Positions 7,356 to 15,113 of a DNA stretch of 16,695 bases are shown piece after piece (position 1 is the first letter of the stretch; every line of letters begins with the position of its first letter). A program made the position numbers and the translations under genes. The notes beneath the pieces are model-generated. The model saw nothing but the letters and a program-made list of their open reading frames with translations, was not told where the DNA came from and searched no databases. Source of the DNA: Alienimonas sp043951915. GTDB taxonomy: Bacteria; Planctomycetota; Planctomycetia; Planctomycetales; Planctomycetaceae. The stretch covers positions 1 to 16,695 of the forward strand of contig NZ_JBINJD010000114.1 in the NCBI RefSeq assembly GCF_043951915.1. Reading direction: 5' to 3'.

Positions 7356-8167
7356 CGTTCCGCCCTGGATCGTGCAGTCTCCACGTCGGTCGACGCCCGC
7401 AGCCCGCGGAGCCGCGTGCGGACCGGGGGCAACCGCTCCCTCAAAGCCCACCGCAGCTTGCCCCAGTAGTGCTGGTGCATCGCCGCCCGCAGCGGGTAGT
7501 GACGGGACGCGACCCGGTAGGACTCCAAAATGCGGCGGACCGGCTGCGTGGAGGAGACGCCGCCGAGTTCAACCTCGCAGATCACCCGCGGGACGTCCTG
7601 CACTGACCGCCCGGTCCGCACTGCCCAGAGGACGAAGTCGAAGTCGGCGGCGATCCGCAGCCGCTCGTCGAAGGGCCGCGCGAGCAGCAGTTCCCGACGG
7701 CAGAACAGCGCCTGATGGCTGAACGGCATGCCCGCCCAGGGCCGGGCGAGGTCGCGGCGGCGGAGGTGCGGCTCGCCGGCCGTCGTCACGGCCTCGCCGA
7801 AAATCAACTCCGCCCCCGGCTCCGGACGGACGGCGCGGAGGACACCGGGGTCGGCCAGCCGGTCGCCGGCGTTCAGCATGCAGACCCACCGCCCGGCCGC
7901 CGCCGCCGTCCCCTGGTTCATCGCCGCGTAGATCCCCGTCCCGCGGTCGCGCTCGATGACGTCGACTACATCGGCGAACCGCTCCAGCGTGGCGGGCGTG
8001 GCGTCGGTCGAATCCCCGTCGATCACGACCGTCTCCGCCGGCCGAGCGGACTGGTCGCGAAGGCTCTGCAACGTCTTGGCCAAGCCCTCGGCGTTGTTCC
8101 GCGTGACGGTGACGACGGACAACTCGGCGGCGATCGACCGGGCGTCGGCGGAGAACGGGGCTGTCAC
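7352..8167 (-). CDS. GT2-family glycosyltransferase (WcaE-like)
   Basis: A compact 271-residue GT-A enzyme. ELSVVTVTRNNAEGLAKTL (15-33) and TVVIDGDSTDAT (46-57) are the nucleotide-binding strands. ERDRGTGIYAAMNQGTAAA (72-90) and WVCMLNAGDRL (94-104) match the D-x-G-I-Y-x-A-M-N-x-G and LNAGD blocks of the colanic-acid-type GT2 subgroup, in which D102 stands in the DXD position. HQALFCRREL and IAADFDFVLWAV carry the acceptor-side residues. The ATG at 8167 shares ATGA with the preceding stop and matches the family length. The Arg-rich C-terminus (RERLPPVRTRLRGLRA) is likely membrane-associated. Sugar specificity cannot be read from sequence. Confidence 0.9.
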   Translation of the reverse strand: MTAPFSADARSIAAELSVVTVTRNNAEGLAKTLQSLRDQSARPAETVVIDGDSTDATPATLERFADVVDVIERDRGTGIYAAMNQGTAAAAGRWVCMLNAGDRLADPGVLRAVRPEPGAELIFGEAVTTAGEPHLRRRDLARPWAGMPFSHQALFCRRELLLARPFDERLRIAADFDFVLWAVRTGRSVQDVPRVICEVELGGVSSTQPVRRILESYRVASRHYPLRAAMHQHYWGKLRWALRERLPPVRTRLRGLRASTDVETARSRAER

Positions 8168-9177
8168 GAGTTCAACAATCGCCGCGCGAGGGTCTGGGCG
8201 AGGCGGCCGCGGCGTCCCGGCCGCGCGGCGGCCAGCAGCCGGTGGCCGACCGCGTGCCGCCGACGGGCCAGGCTAACGATCGGGCCGTCCGGCAACCCGT
8301 CAACGCCGCGTGCGGCCCACCGCCGCCGTGCCGCCTCCCAGTCGAAATTCCAGATATCGAGTGCCCGGAACCGATCCACGCCGTGTTCGGCGAACATCCG
8401 CAAAACCTCCCGGTCCCACCAGAAGTCGTCCTCCTCGGGGACGGAACGCATCTCGATGCCCGCCTCCTCGTAGGGTGCGAACCAACTCTCCGGGCAGGGC
8501 CGGGGCGCTCGTTCCACGCGGTCCATCCAGGTGTAGAGCTGTTCGATCGCCGCTATCGGTTTATTGGGGTAGGTGACCCGCTCGAAGCATTTGTACCAGC
8601 GGTGCTTGCTCCGCATGCGGGGTTCGTTCGTCAATTGGTAGTGCAGCAGGCGGACGGAGCCGCTGTCCCAGACGTCGCAGTTGTCGCCGGTCGGAACGCG
8701 GGCGCTGTGGAGGGTCGAACCGACGTGGGAGCGGCCGTCGTCCACGAACCCGATCGGCAAGGGCGGGCCGTTGTGATACGTGCCGACGCCGGGCAGCAGG
8801 TTTGCCCAGCGGAACCGCAGCACCGTCCCGGGGGCGAGGCCGAACAGGCGACCGCGGACCGTCTCGTTTAGGAATTCGCCGGACAGGGCCTCGTCCGCGT
8901 CCAACGCCAGCAACACCCGTGGCCCGGGGCAGAGGTCGCGGGCGGTCTCAATCAGCAACGCCTGCCGGGCGGCCTCGTCGTAGCCGGGGAACCGGTTATC
9001 GACGAGCGTCGCCTTCGGGAACTCTTCGCAGATGGCGCGGGAGTCGTCGTCGGACTGCTGGTCCGCGACGACGATCTGGTCCGCCCACCGCGACGCCGCG
9101 GCGAGGAACTGCCGCAGAATCCACGCCTCGTTCTTCACGGGCGTCAGGCAGATGAGGCGGGGTGGTTCCGCGTTCAT
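8164..9177 (-). CDS. GT2-family glycosyltransferase
   Basis: 337 residues. RLICLTPVKNEAWILRQFL (7-25) is the N-terminal strand with the P-V-K-N-E motif typical of WaaE/KdtX-like GT2 proteins. QIVVADQQSDDDSRAI (34-49) replaces the usual DDGSTD block. LLALDADEALSG (89-100) is the DXD site. A long substrate-facing middle is rich in His, Trp and Tyr (RWYKCFERV, YTWMDRVERAPRP), which is common in this subgroup. ATG 9177 forms ATGA with the stop of the upstream methyltransferase; the 31 codons upstream to 9270 are antisense-like and rejected. The role is extension or branching of the exported polysaccharide. Donor unknown. Confidence 0.9.
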   Translation of the reverse strand: MNAEPPRLICLTPVKNEAWILRQFLAAASRWADQIVVADQQSDDDSRAICEEFPKATLVDNRFPGYDEAARQALLIETARDLCPGPRVLLALDADEALSGEFLNETVRGRLFGLAPGTVLRFRWANLLPGVGTYHNGPPLPIGFVDDGRSHVGSTLHSARVPTGDNCDVWDSGSVRLLHYQLTNEPRMRSKHRWYKCFERVTYPNKPIAAIEQLYTWMDRVERAPRPCPESWFAPYEEAGIEMRSVPEEDDFWWDREVLRMFAEHGVDRFRALDIWNFDWEAARRRWAARGVDGLPDGPIVSLARRRHAVGHRLLAAARPGRRGRLAQTLARRLLNS

Positions 9178-9815
9178 GTCGAGCTGCGCTTCTGGCAAAC
9201 CCAGAGGGAGTCGGCTCGCAATGCCGGCCGCCACCGGTCGTTGCCCAAGACTAGATTTTCGACGACCCACGTCGGCCCTAGGTCCGGGCGGGCCGGGTCA
9301 TAATCGTGGAACGCGACGAAGCCGCCGTCGTTGACGGCGGGGGAGAACGACTCGAAGTCAAACCGACACCCCGGCACGGAGTGATCACCGTCGATGAACA
9401 GCAGGTCGATTCGCTCGAAGCGGCCGACAAACTCGGACGAAAGCCCCGGCAGAGCGGTCACGCGTCCATCTGTGAAAAACTCCGATAAGTTCCGCTCGAA
9501 CTGCTCCTTGAGGGGCGCGTCGCCCCGGGTCGAGCCGTAAATCTCCGCGCTGCCGTCCTCGCCGCTCGCGTCGAACGGATCAATCGAGAAGACCTTTCCG
9601 GAGCGTAAACCGGACGCGAGGCAGAAGGTGCTCTTCCCCTTCCAACAACCAATCTCCACGACCGCGGCCCCCTTCGGCAAACCGGCAGCGAGGTCGAACA
9701 GCCCCAGCGCCTCCGCGTCGGTCAACCAGCCGTCGATCTGCCGGAACGCGGCAATCTCTTCGAGTCGCCGCCGCCGCGATCGCTGACGGAGCCGGGCGGC
9801 CAATCTAGAGAGCAT
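9174..9815 (-). CDS. Methyltransf_24-type class I SAM methyltransferase
   Basis: A 213-residue protein with the order expected of the Methyltransf_24 (cephalosporin-hydroxylase-like, sugar O-methyltransferase) family. AVVEIGCWKGKST (51-63) is the SAM glycine loop, KVFSIDPFD (74-82) ends strand 2 with the ribose-binding Asp, DLLFIDGDHSV (137-147) is the metal/catalytic IDGDH block, and GGFVAFHDYD (164-173) has the second His-Asp. Such enzymes often methylate sugar hydroxyls with a divalent metal. The ATG at 9815 overlaps the end of the preceding methyltransferase by 11 bp. The basic first 18 residues may bind membrane. It probably decorates the glycan made by the adjacent transferases. Confidence 0.88.
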   Translation of the reverse strand: MLSRLAARLRQRSRRRRLEEIAAFRQIDGWLTDAEALGLFDLAAGLPKGAAVVEIGCWKGKSTFCLASGLRSGKVFSIDPFDASGEDGSAEIYGSTRGDAPLKEQFERNLSEFFTDGRVTALPGLSSEFVGRFERIDLLFIDGDHSVPGCRFDFESFSPAVNDGGFVAFHDYDPARPDLGPTWVVENLVLGNDRWRPALRADSLWVCQKRSST

Positions 9816-10653
9816 TCGTCGTCCCGGTGGATCTTGAGGGGGCGATACGGACGAGCAGGTGGAACTGGTCCAGCAGCGGCCCCGCCCGCTCCAGCAATCG
9901 CGTGCCGAACTTGCTGCCGTGTTCTAAGCTCGAGTATTCGAGTTCCGCCACGCTCCAGCCGAGGTTTGTCACGAACTTCGTCAGCCCGGCAGGCGTGAAG
10001 TGCCAATAGTGCTGGTCGGGGACCCAGGCGTGCCACTTCGCCCCCTGTTTGCGGGCCATCCACCCCCGCCAGTTCGCCTGCACGAGCAGGACGTAGCGAC
10101 ACCCGGGGACCGCGGCGGCCGCCCGGAGGGCCGCTTCCGGGTTCGGGAGATGCTCCAGAACATGAGAGAACACCACCGCCGACACCGGCCCGCCCAGTCG
10201 CTCCGGTGACAGAGGCTCCGCCCCCAGTTCGCCGTTGATCACCATGAGTCCTAAGTCCGCAGCCCGCGCTGCGGCGGCCCGACTTGGTTCAAGCCCGACG
10301 GTGCGGAATCCAGCGAGCCGAAGTCGGTCTAGCAGGACGCCCTGACCGCAGCCGACCTCCAGCACGCCCGCCCCCTCGTCGAGATGACGGCGGAGCAGGC
10401 CTGTCTGCATCGTCAGCCCACGATCCCATTGCCGCGGGAGCCCCGCCGGGGAGATGTAGGCGTGAAAATCGGCGTCCCGGTAGTGGTCCTCCGGCAACTG
10501 CGGGGGGGGCACCGTCCAAGCGTTCCCGCAGTCACGGCAGGCCCGGACGGCGGCAGCGTCGAACCGGACCAACGTCCGGCCGGGCCGTCCCCCGCAGAGA
10601 GGGCACTCGGCGACGGGGGCCTTTGCGGCGGAGGTGAGGGGGGTGTCAGGCAC
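9805..10653 (-). CDS. Class I SAM methyltransferase with N-terminal CxxC/CxxC zinc motif
   Basis: 282 residues. Near the N-terminus ECPLCGG (16-22) and CRDCGN (39-44) form a four-cysteine zinc site, a frequent prefix of the Methyltransf_23-like enzymes of polysaccharide loci. GVLEVGCGQGVLLDRLRLAG (96-115) is the SAM loop, VGLEPS is strand 2, and VVFSHVLEHLPNPEAALR is the post-motif of this group. HYWHFTPAGLTKFVTNLGW is the usual C-terminal lid. GTG at 10653 gives an 8-bp overlap with the wzt stop and starts just before the cysteine module; the 66-codon extension to 10851 is antisense to the end of wzt. The substrate is probably a sugar or lipid-linked sugar intermediate. Confidence 0.87.
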   Translation of the reverse strand: MPDTPLTSAAKAPVAECPLCGGRPGRTLVRFDAAAVRACRDCGNAWTVPPPQLPEDHYRDADFHAYISPAGLPRQWDRGLTMQTGLLRRHLDEGAGVLEVGCGQGVLLDRLRLAGFRTVGLEPSRAAAARAADLGLMVINGELGAEPLSPERLGGPVSAVVFSHVLEHLPNPEAALRAAAAVPGCRYVLLVQANWRGWMARKQGAKWHAWVPDQHYWHFTPAGLTKFVTNLGWSVAELEYSSLEHGSKFGTRLLERAGPLLDQFHLLVRIAPSRSTGTTNAL

Positions 10654-11989
10654 TGATGCCCCCCGCGACGGTGTCCTCGGATCGAGATTCCTCGGTCCGC
10701 GGAACCGACCACCAATCCGCCGCAAACACGGCGGACGTCGGCCAAGATTGAGTGTACCCCGTACCATACCGGTCGGTTCCGACGACAACCAGATCCCCCG
10801 CCCGCTCCACATGGCAAAGGGAGACGACGTTTGGGATCGCCAACCCAGCACTGACGGGGAAACGCCCGCCGGCCAGCGGAAGCGACTCGATTCGGCAGCC
10901 TACCTCCCCTGAGCCGACCGGCATCGCCACCGGCAGCCCTCCCCCAGGCAGGGTGGACAACGTCATCAGACAGAAGCCGTCGGGGCTATAAACTTGGAGA
11001 TACACCGAGCCGTGCGGCACAGCTTTTTGACAGGAATATCGGACCTTTAGAACGACGTCCTCCCCCGACCGAAGAATGGATTTCGGGCGGCCGTCGACGC
11101 CCAGCAGCAGGATCTCCTCGATTCTGTAATCTGGCACCGGCTCCCCCGCCGGCCCAGGGGAGCGATAGAGAACGTGCGGAGCCGTAGGGCGACGGTCCGG
11201 GCCGTCGCCGAAGTACTTCTCGACGGCCTCGGCGGCGCCCCCCTCGAATAGAACGCTCCCGCCGCTTAGGACGATTCCGCGTTCGCACAGACTCCGCACG
11301 GCCCCCATGTTGTGACTCACGAACACCACCGTCCGCCCCTCCCCCGCGACGTCCTTCATCTTCCCCAAGCACTTCTTCTGGAACTCCGCGTCGCCGACGG
11401 CTAGAACCTCGTCCACAATCAGCACCTCCGGCTCCAAGTGCGCGGCCACCGCGAAGCCCAGCCGGACCTTCATCCCGCTGCTGTACCGCTTCACCGGCGT
11501 GTCGAGGAACCGTTCGACCCCCGCGAAGTCCACGATCTCGTCCAGCTTCGCCCGCACTTCCCTCTTGCTCATGCCGAGCAGCGTGGCGTTCATGTAGACG
11601 TTTTCCCTACCGGTCAGCTCGGGGTGGAAGCCTGTGCCGACCTCCAGCAGGCTGCCGACCCGGCCGCGAACCCGAACCTCGCCAATCGTGGGGACCGTGA
11701 CCCGGCTCAGGATCTTCAGCAACGTACTCTTGCCAGCACCGTTACGGCCAATCACGCCGACCACCTCGCCGGGCCGCACCTCGAAGCTCACGTCCCTCAG
11801 AGCCCAGAAGTCGCCATTCTTGGTCGCCAAGGAGGTGCCGGAGGCGGCGTCGACGGAGGCCTCGATCGGCGGCAGGCCACGCAGACGCCGCGTCCATCGG
11901 CTGGCAACCTCAGATAAACTCCCGGCGTGCGTCAGCCCCAGCCGGTACTGCTTGCTGAGATTTGCAACGGACAGCGCGACCTTACTCAT
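10646..11989 (-). CDS. wzt: Polysaccharide ABC transporter ATP-binding protein with C-terminal substrate domain
   Basis: A 447-residue Wzt-type ATPase that pairs with Wzm to move finished glycan across the inner membrane. Walker A is GRNGAGKST (81-89), the Q-loop region lies near ENVYMNATLLGM, the ABC signature is YSSGM (169-173) within KRYSSGMKVRLGF, Walker B is VLIVDE (189-194) and the switch His is in FVSHNM (226). Residues 18-62 are an insertion between the first strands (HAGSLSEVASRW ...), usual for this subgroup. From about 285 a beta-rich extension (RIEEILLLGVDGRPKSILR ...) resembles the Wzt C-terminal domain that recognises the capped end of the O-chain. ATG 11989 shares ATGA with the upstream FkbM stop. 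It lies one gene away from wzm rather than next to it. Confidence 0.93.
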   Translation of the reverse strand: MSKVALSVANLSKQYRLGLTHAGSLSEVASRWTRRLRGLPPIEASVDAASGTSLATKNGDFWALRDVSFEVRPGEVVGVIGRNGAGKSTLLKILSRVTVPTIGEVRVRGRVGSLLEVGTGFHPELTGRENVYMNATLLGMSKREVRAKLDEIVDFAGVERFLDTPVKRYSSGMKVRLGFAVAAHLEPEVLIVDEVLAVGDAEFQKKCLGKMKDVAGEGRTVVFVSHNMGAVRSLCERGIVLSGGSVLFEGGAAEAVEKYFGDGPDRRPTAPHVLYRSPGPAGEPVPDYRIEEILLLGVDGRPKSILRSGEDVVLKVRYSCQKAVPHGSVYLQVYSPDGFCLMTLSTLPGGGLPVAMPVGSGEVGCRIESLPLAGGRFPVSAGLAIPNVVSLCHVERAGDLVVVGTDRYGTGYTQSWPTSAVFAADWWSVPRTEESRSEDTVAGGISA

Positions 11990-12948
11990 GCCTTCTCAAC
12001 ACTTCTTACAAGCCGCAAAAGCACCGCTTCCCGGTTTCGCACGGCAAACAAGTTGTCCTGCGTCCCACGCCCGCTCGGCCCGTCGACAACCACCAACTCC
12101 GCCCCCCCGCAATATCGACAGATCTCGTAACCCAACGCATTCAACTGTCTGAACAGCTCGTCAGCGGACGACGCTGAGGCGGATAAAGCGTGGTCGTTAA
12201 ATTCGACCTGCAAAACCTCGGGCGGAGTCGAAGCGAACAGCCGTTTCATCCCAGCGAGCACCCGCCCCTCCCATCCCTCTACATCGATTTTCACCAGCCT
12301 TGGCGGCCCATACCCTTGTTTCGCGTCCTCTTCAAAGGCGGCATCGAGGGTGCCCACGCCGACCGAGACTTTTTTAAATTGTGAGTTTCCTTCATGAAGG
12401 CCGAGCCCAAAAGAGTTCCAAGCGTCCGCCCCCACTCCGGAGGCCAGCGTCAGCTTGCCGGCCTGATCCGAGAGGCCCTGCTGAAGACACAATACATGAT
12501 CGAAGCCGTTGATCTTCACGTTCTCGAGCAACCGACTATAAGGACGGGCGGCAGGCTCAAACGCCACGACCCGGCCGGAGGGGCCGACTGCCCCCGCGGC
12601 CAGGACGCTGAACAAGCCGATGTTTGCACCGACATCGTAAACGACGTCACCGGGTTGCAGGTAACGGCAGAAGAACTCTGTCTCGAACCTCTCAAACTCG
12701 CCCAGATATATCATCCGAGCCAATCGCGAGTCTTTGTACAAGAACATCTCCACGCCTGACGCAGGCGCGTATGTGACAGGAAACATACTCAAACGAACGT
12801 GCCACCGAAGCCACTTCGCGTACCGCCTCCCTCGAAACGAGACGGAACACTTCACCCTCTGAGCAGCACGCCGCAGCCATGACGACTGACGCAACTGGCG
12901 GCCAGCCCGCCCGTCCGTCGCAGGTGGCCCAGACCTCTCAGACGACAT
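11986..12948 (-). CDS. FkbM-family SAM methyltransferase between wzm and wzt
   Basis: 320 residues. A basic N-terminal segment (1-50) precedes the FkbM fold. DVVYDVGANIGLFSVLAA (101-118) is the SAM glycine loop, VVAFEPAARPYSRLLENVK (127-145) is the F-E-P strand of the family, and RLVKIDVEGWEGRVLAGM (217-234) is the signature V-K-I-D-V-E-G-x-E. LQVEFNDHAL follows as the usual E-x-N/H block. FkbM enzymes O-methylate sugars and other hydroxyls. ATG 12948 overlaps the end of wzm by 11 bp and the gene ends in ATGA with wzt. Base use is visibly less GC-rich than the flanking transferases, a possible sign of later acquisition. The position suggests a link to export, perhaps cap methylation; that is inference. 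Confidence 0.9.
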   Translation of the reverse strand: MSSERSGPPATDGRAGRQLRQSSWLRRAAQRVKCSVSFRGRRYAKWLRWHVRLSMFPVTYAPASGVEMFLYKDSRLARMIYLGEFERFETEFFCRYLQPGDVVYDVGANIGLFSVLAAGAVGPSGRVVAFEPAARPYSRLLENVKINGFDHVLCLQQGLSDQAGKLTLASGVGADAWNSFGLGLHEGNSQFKKVSVGVGTLDAAFEEDAKQGYGPPRLVKIDVEGWEGRVLAGMKRLFASTPPEVLQVEFNDHALSASASSADELFRQLNALGYEICRYCGGAELVVVDGPSGRGTQDNLFAVRNREAVLLRLVRSVEKA

Positions 12949-13858
12949 CTGCGAACGTTCGCTCCGTCCGGGTGAAGTAGATTAATCCACCAGCCAACAG
13001 GACTAGCGTAGCGACGACGGACACGCCTACGTAACCCCACTGCGGAGGGTCCGTGCCTAATACGCTCCACCGCACCCCCTCAATCGCACCCGCCATCGGG
13101 TTGAGATAGTACAGGGCCAACCACTCCTCCGGAATGAACGACGGCGGGTAGATCACCGGACTGAGGTACATGCCCGCCTGGACGAAGAACGGAACGGCAT
13201 GCTCGATGTCGCGGTACTTCACGTTCAACGCCGTCAGCCATAATCCCCCGGCGAGCGCCGCGGCGGCCGTCAGCAGCAAGAAGGCCGGCAGGGTAAAAAC
13301 CGCGGCAGAGGGCAGAATCTGATACCAGACCATGAGCCCAACGACGAGCACGGCTTGAACCAGCAGATCCACCGACGCCACCCCCATGCTCGAGAGCGGC
13401 AGGACGATCCGCGGGAAATAGACCTTCGTAAGCATCGCCTGCCCGCCGACGACGCTCTGGACCGTGCCCGCCAAGGCGGACGCGAAAAAGTTCCAGGGCA
13501 CCAAGCCCAGGAACGCGAAGACCGGGTACGGGACGTCGAGCCCCTCCGCGAACCCGGCCGCTTTGCCGAAGATCAGCGTGAAGATCAACACGTTCACAAC
13601 CGGCCGCACGACGGCCCAAGCAACCCCCAGCACGCTCTGTCGATACTGGACGGCGATGCTGCGGAGGGTCAGCAGGGAGAGCAGGTCCCGGTACTGCCAC
13701 AATTCGCGGAAGTCTGGCAACGGCCAGCCGCTCGGCGGCCGGATAACCGTCTCCCGCTCATTGACGTCAGCCTCGACGACTCGTCCTGCGCCACCTGCAT
13801 GCGGGCCCTCAAGGGCGAGGTCCGTAGTTTCGACTGGGGAGGAGAGAGCGCTCGACAT
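12938..13858 (-). CDS. wzm: Polysaccharide ABC transporter permease
   Basis: A 306-residue ABC-2-type permease, the membrane partner of Wzt. The N-terminus is a polar cytoplasmic segment ending in the amphipathic stretch FRELWQYRDLLSLLTLRSI (50-68) with QYRQSVLG, a standard feature of Wzm/TagG proteins. About six hydrophobic segments follow (roughly 77-97, 111-131, 158-178, 186-208, 220-240, 274-294). Conserved blocks include VPWNFFASAL, KVYFPR, LNVKYRDI and YLSPVIYP. ATG 13858 was chosen because the longer frame to 14773 is antisense to the mcrB remnant and low-complexity; GTG codons near the start are alternatives. No good Shine-Dalgarno precedes it. As the first gene after the divergent gap it probably heads the operon. 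Confidence 0.93.
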   Translation of the reverse strand: MSSALSSPVETTDLALEGPHAGGAGRVVEADVNERETVIRPPSGWPLPDFRELWQYRDLLSLLTLRSIAVQYRQSVLGVAWAVVRPVVNVLIFTLIFGKAAGFAEGLDVPYPVFAFLGLVPWNFFASALAGTVQSVVGGQAMLTKVYFPRIVLPLSSMGVASVDLLVQAVLVVGLMVWYQILPSAAVFTLPAFLLLTAAAALAGGLWLTALNVKYRDIEHAVPFFVQAGMYLSPVIYPPSFIPEEWLALYYLNPMAGAIEGVRWSVLGTDPPQWGYVGVSVVATLVLLAGGLIYFTRTERTFADVV

Positions 13859-14229
13859 AAGACAAAGCAAGGGCCCCGGCCGGTTCCGGGCATGCTCCGC
13901 CCTCCCGGGTGACCGCTCGGTCTCCCGCGAGGGAACGGCCGCGGGGGCCGTCGGCCGGTGGTGACAACTTCGCGTCCGGGGCGACTCGGACGCGTCGCGG
14001 AGAATGTACGGGCCGAAACGGCAGGTGGAAGGAGCGAGATGCCGCAGCCACCCAGATTTGGACATTTTGGTCGCTGAGGGACTGTTTAGCCCCTTTCGCC
14101 GTTCCTCAGTTTGAAAAAACTCTCCTTGACATCCCTCCTGCGCACTGTGTGGTCGACAGAGTAATCGCTCCGCGAACACCCTCGCGGCAGGGCAGATCCG
14201 CCCGGGGCACGCAATAGCATACGACCGGG
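13859..14229. other. Divergent intergenic region between wzm and the mcrB remnant
   Basis: About 370 bp without a supportable gene. It is the only long non-coding stretch and must hold any promoter for the minus-strand operon. A 6-bp GC-rich hairpin, ACGGCC/GGCCGT, lies at 13935-13951, within what would be the wzm leader. A CTGAGG/CCTCAG pair spans about 14073-14108. Around 14,050-14,165 the DNA is clearly more AT-rich than elsewhere, as expected near a promoter. A TTGACA (14126-14131, plus strand) has no acceptable -10 partner, so I call no promoter. No tRNA, repeat array or riboswitch fold is recognisable. Confidence 0.5.
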
Positions 14230-15113
14230 TTCCTCTCTTCCGCGAAGGTGTGCAACGGCGGATCCTCGACCGCCTCCAACAGCTCCCGGACGAGGGCGAA
14301 CTCTTCTCCCCGCCGGAGCTCACCCGGGAGCGGTTCGGGCGGCAGGTTTTGGTACGGTAGACGGAGAGGCGCTGCTGACCTTCGTACACGACGGCGGCAG
14401 CCGCGAACGGCCGGTCTATTGGCTGGCGTTCCAGAATAATGAAGAGTTCAACATCCACCGGCTCGGCGGCGGCGCCCTGAAGTTCCGCCTGTTCCCCTGA
14501 TAAGAGACAGGCGTTTGGCAGGCCGGCGTCACGTAGAGGACATCGACCGGAGAACGTGTGCCTGATCGGCGCGACGACACCTCGGACCGGTCGATCTCGC
14601 TGCTGGACGCCGCCCTGCGGCGGCGGTTCGGGTTCGTGGAGCTGATGCCCGGCGGCAGCGTGCTGAAGGACGCGTCGGTCGCCGGACTCCCGCTGCGGGC
14701 CTGGTTCGAGGCTCTGAACGGTCGCATCCGGGAGCACGTCGGCCGGGACGCCCGCAACCTGCAGATCGGCCACTCCCAGACCTCATGAAGGGGGGACAGC
14801 CGCTGCGGGAGCTCGCCGCCCTGAAGCGGGCCGTGCGGGACGACGTGATCCCGCTGCTGGAGGAGTACTGCTACGAGGACTACCCCACGCTGGAGGCGAT
14901 CCTCGGGCCGCAGCTGGTCGACCGGAACACCCAGCGGGGCCGCCACGAGCTGTTCGAGGACGCGGCCGAGGCGGACCTCGTCGCCGCCCTGCTGGCCCCC
15001 TGCCCGAGATCACCGCCACCGGGGACGCCCTCGCCTCCGATGAGGCCCGCCTCGACGCCGAGGAGCGGGAAGCCGCGGACGACGAGACCGACGACGGGGC
15101 GGAGGAGCAGTGA
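14230..15113 (+). pseudogene. mcrB: McrB-type restriction ATPase, deleted and frameshifted
   Basis: Fragments of one McrB-like protein appear in order. The N-terminal domain reads VPLFREGVQRRILDRL ... ELFSPPELTRERFG (to about 14350), then in another frame DGEALLTFVHDGG ... RPVYWLAFQNNEEF, stopping at 14500. Next come the AAA+ sensor-1 region, RPENVCLIG (about 14544), then DRSISLLDAALRRRFGFVEL (arginine-finger LRRRF, from about 14592), HVGRDARNLQIGHS, DDVIPLLEEYCYEDYPTLEA and an acidic tail ending at TGA 15113. Walker A and B, which should lie between the two parts, are gone, leaving only about 40 bp. Four further shifts, near 14346-14358, 14571-14580, 14774-14786 and the C5 run 14996-15000, each fit a one-base deletion. 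An active motor is impossible. The stop still overlaps mcrC (GTGA). Confidence 0.8.
15101..15105 (+). promoter_or_regulatory. Shine-Dalgarno supporting the mcrC GTG start
   Basis: GGAGG at 15101-15105 lies 4 nt before GTG 15110, inside the last codons of the mcrB frame. It could allow mcrC translation even though upstream mcrB frames are broken. Confidence 0.55.

Noticed and set aside
14126..14131. TTGACA resembling a -35 box on the plus strand
   Set aside because: No acceptable -10 hexamer lies 16-18 bp downstream (14148-14155 is GT-rich), so a sigma-70 promoter is not supported.
13859..14773. 305-codon upstream extension of wzm
   Set aside because: It reads antisense through the mcrB remnant and the intergenic region, has no domain, and family length and the polar start fit ATG 13858.
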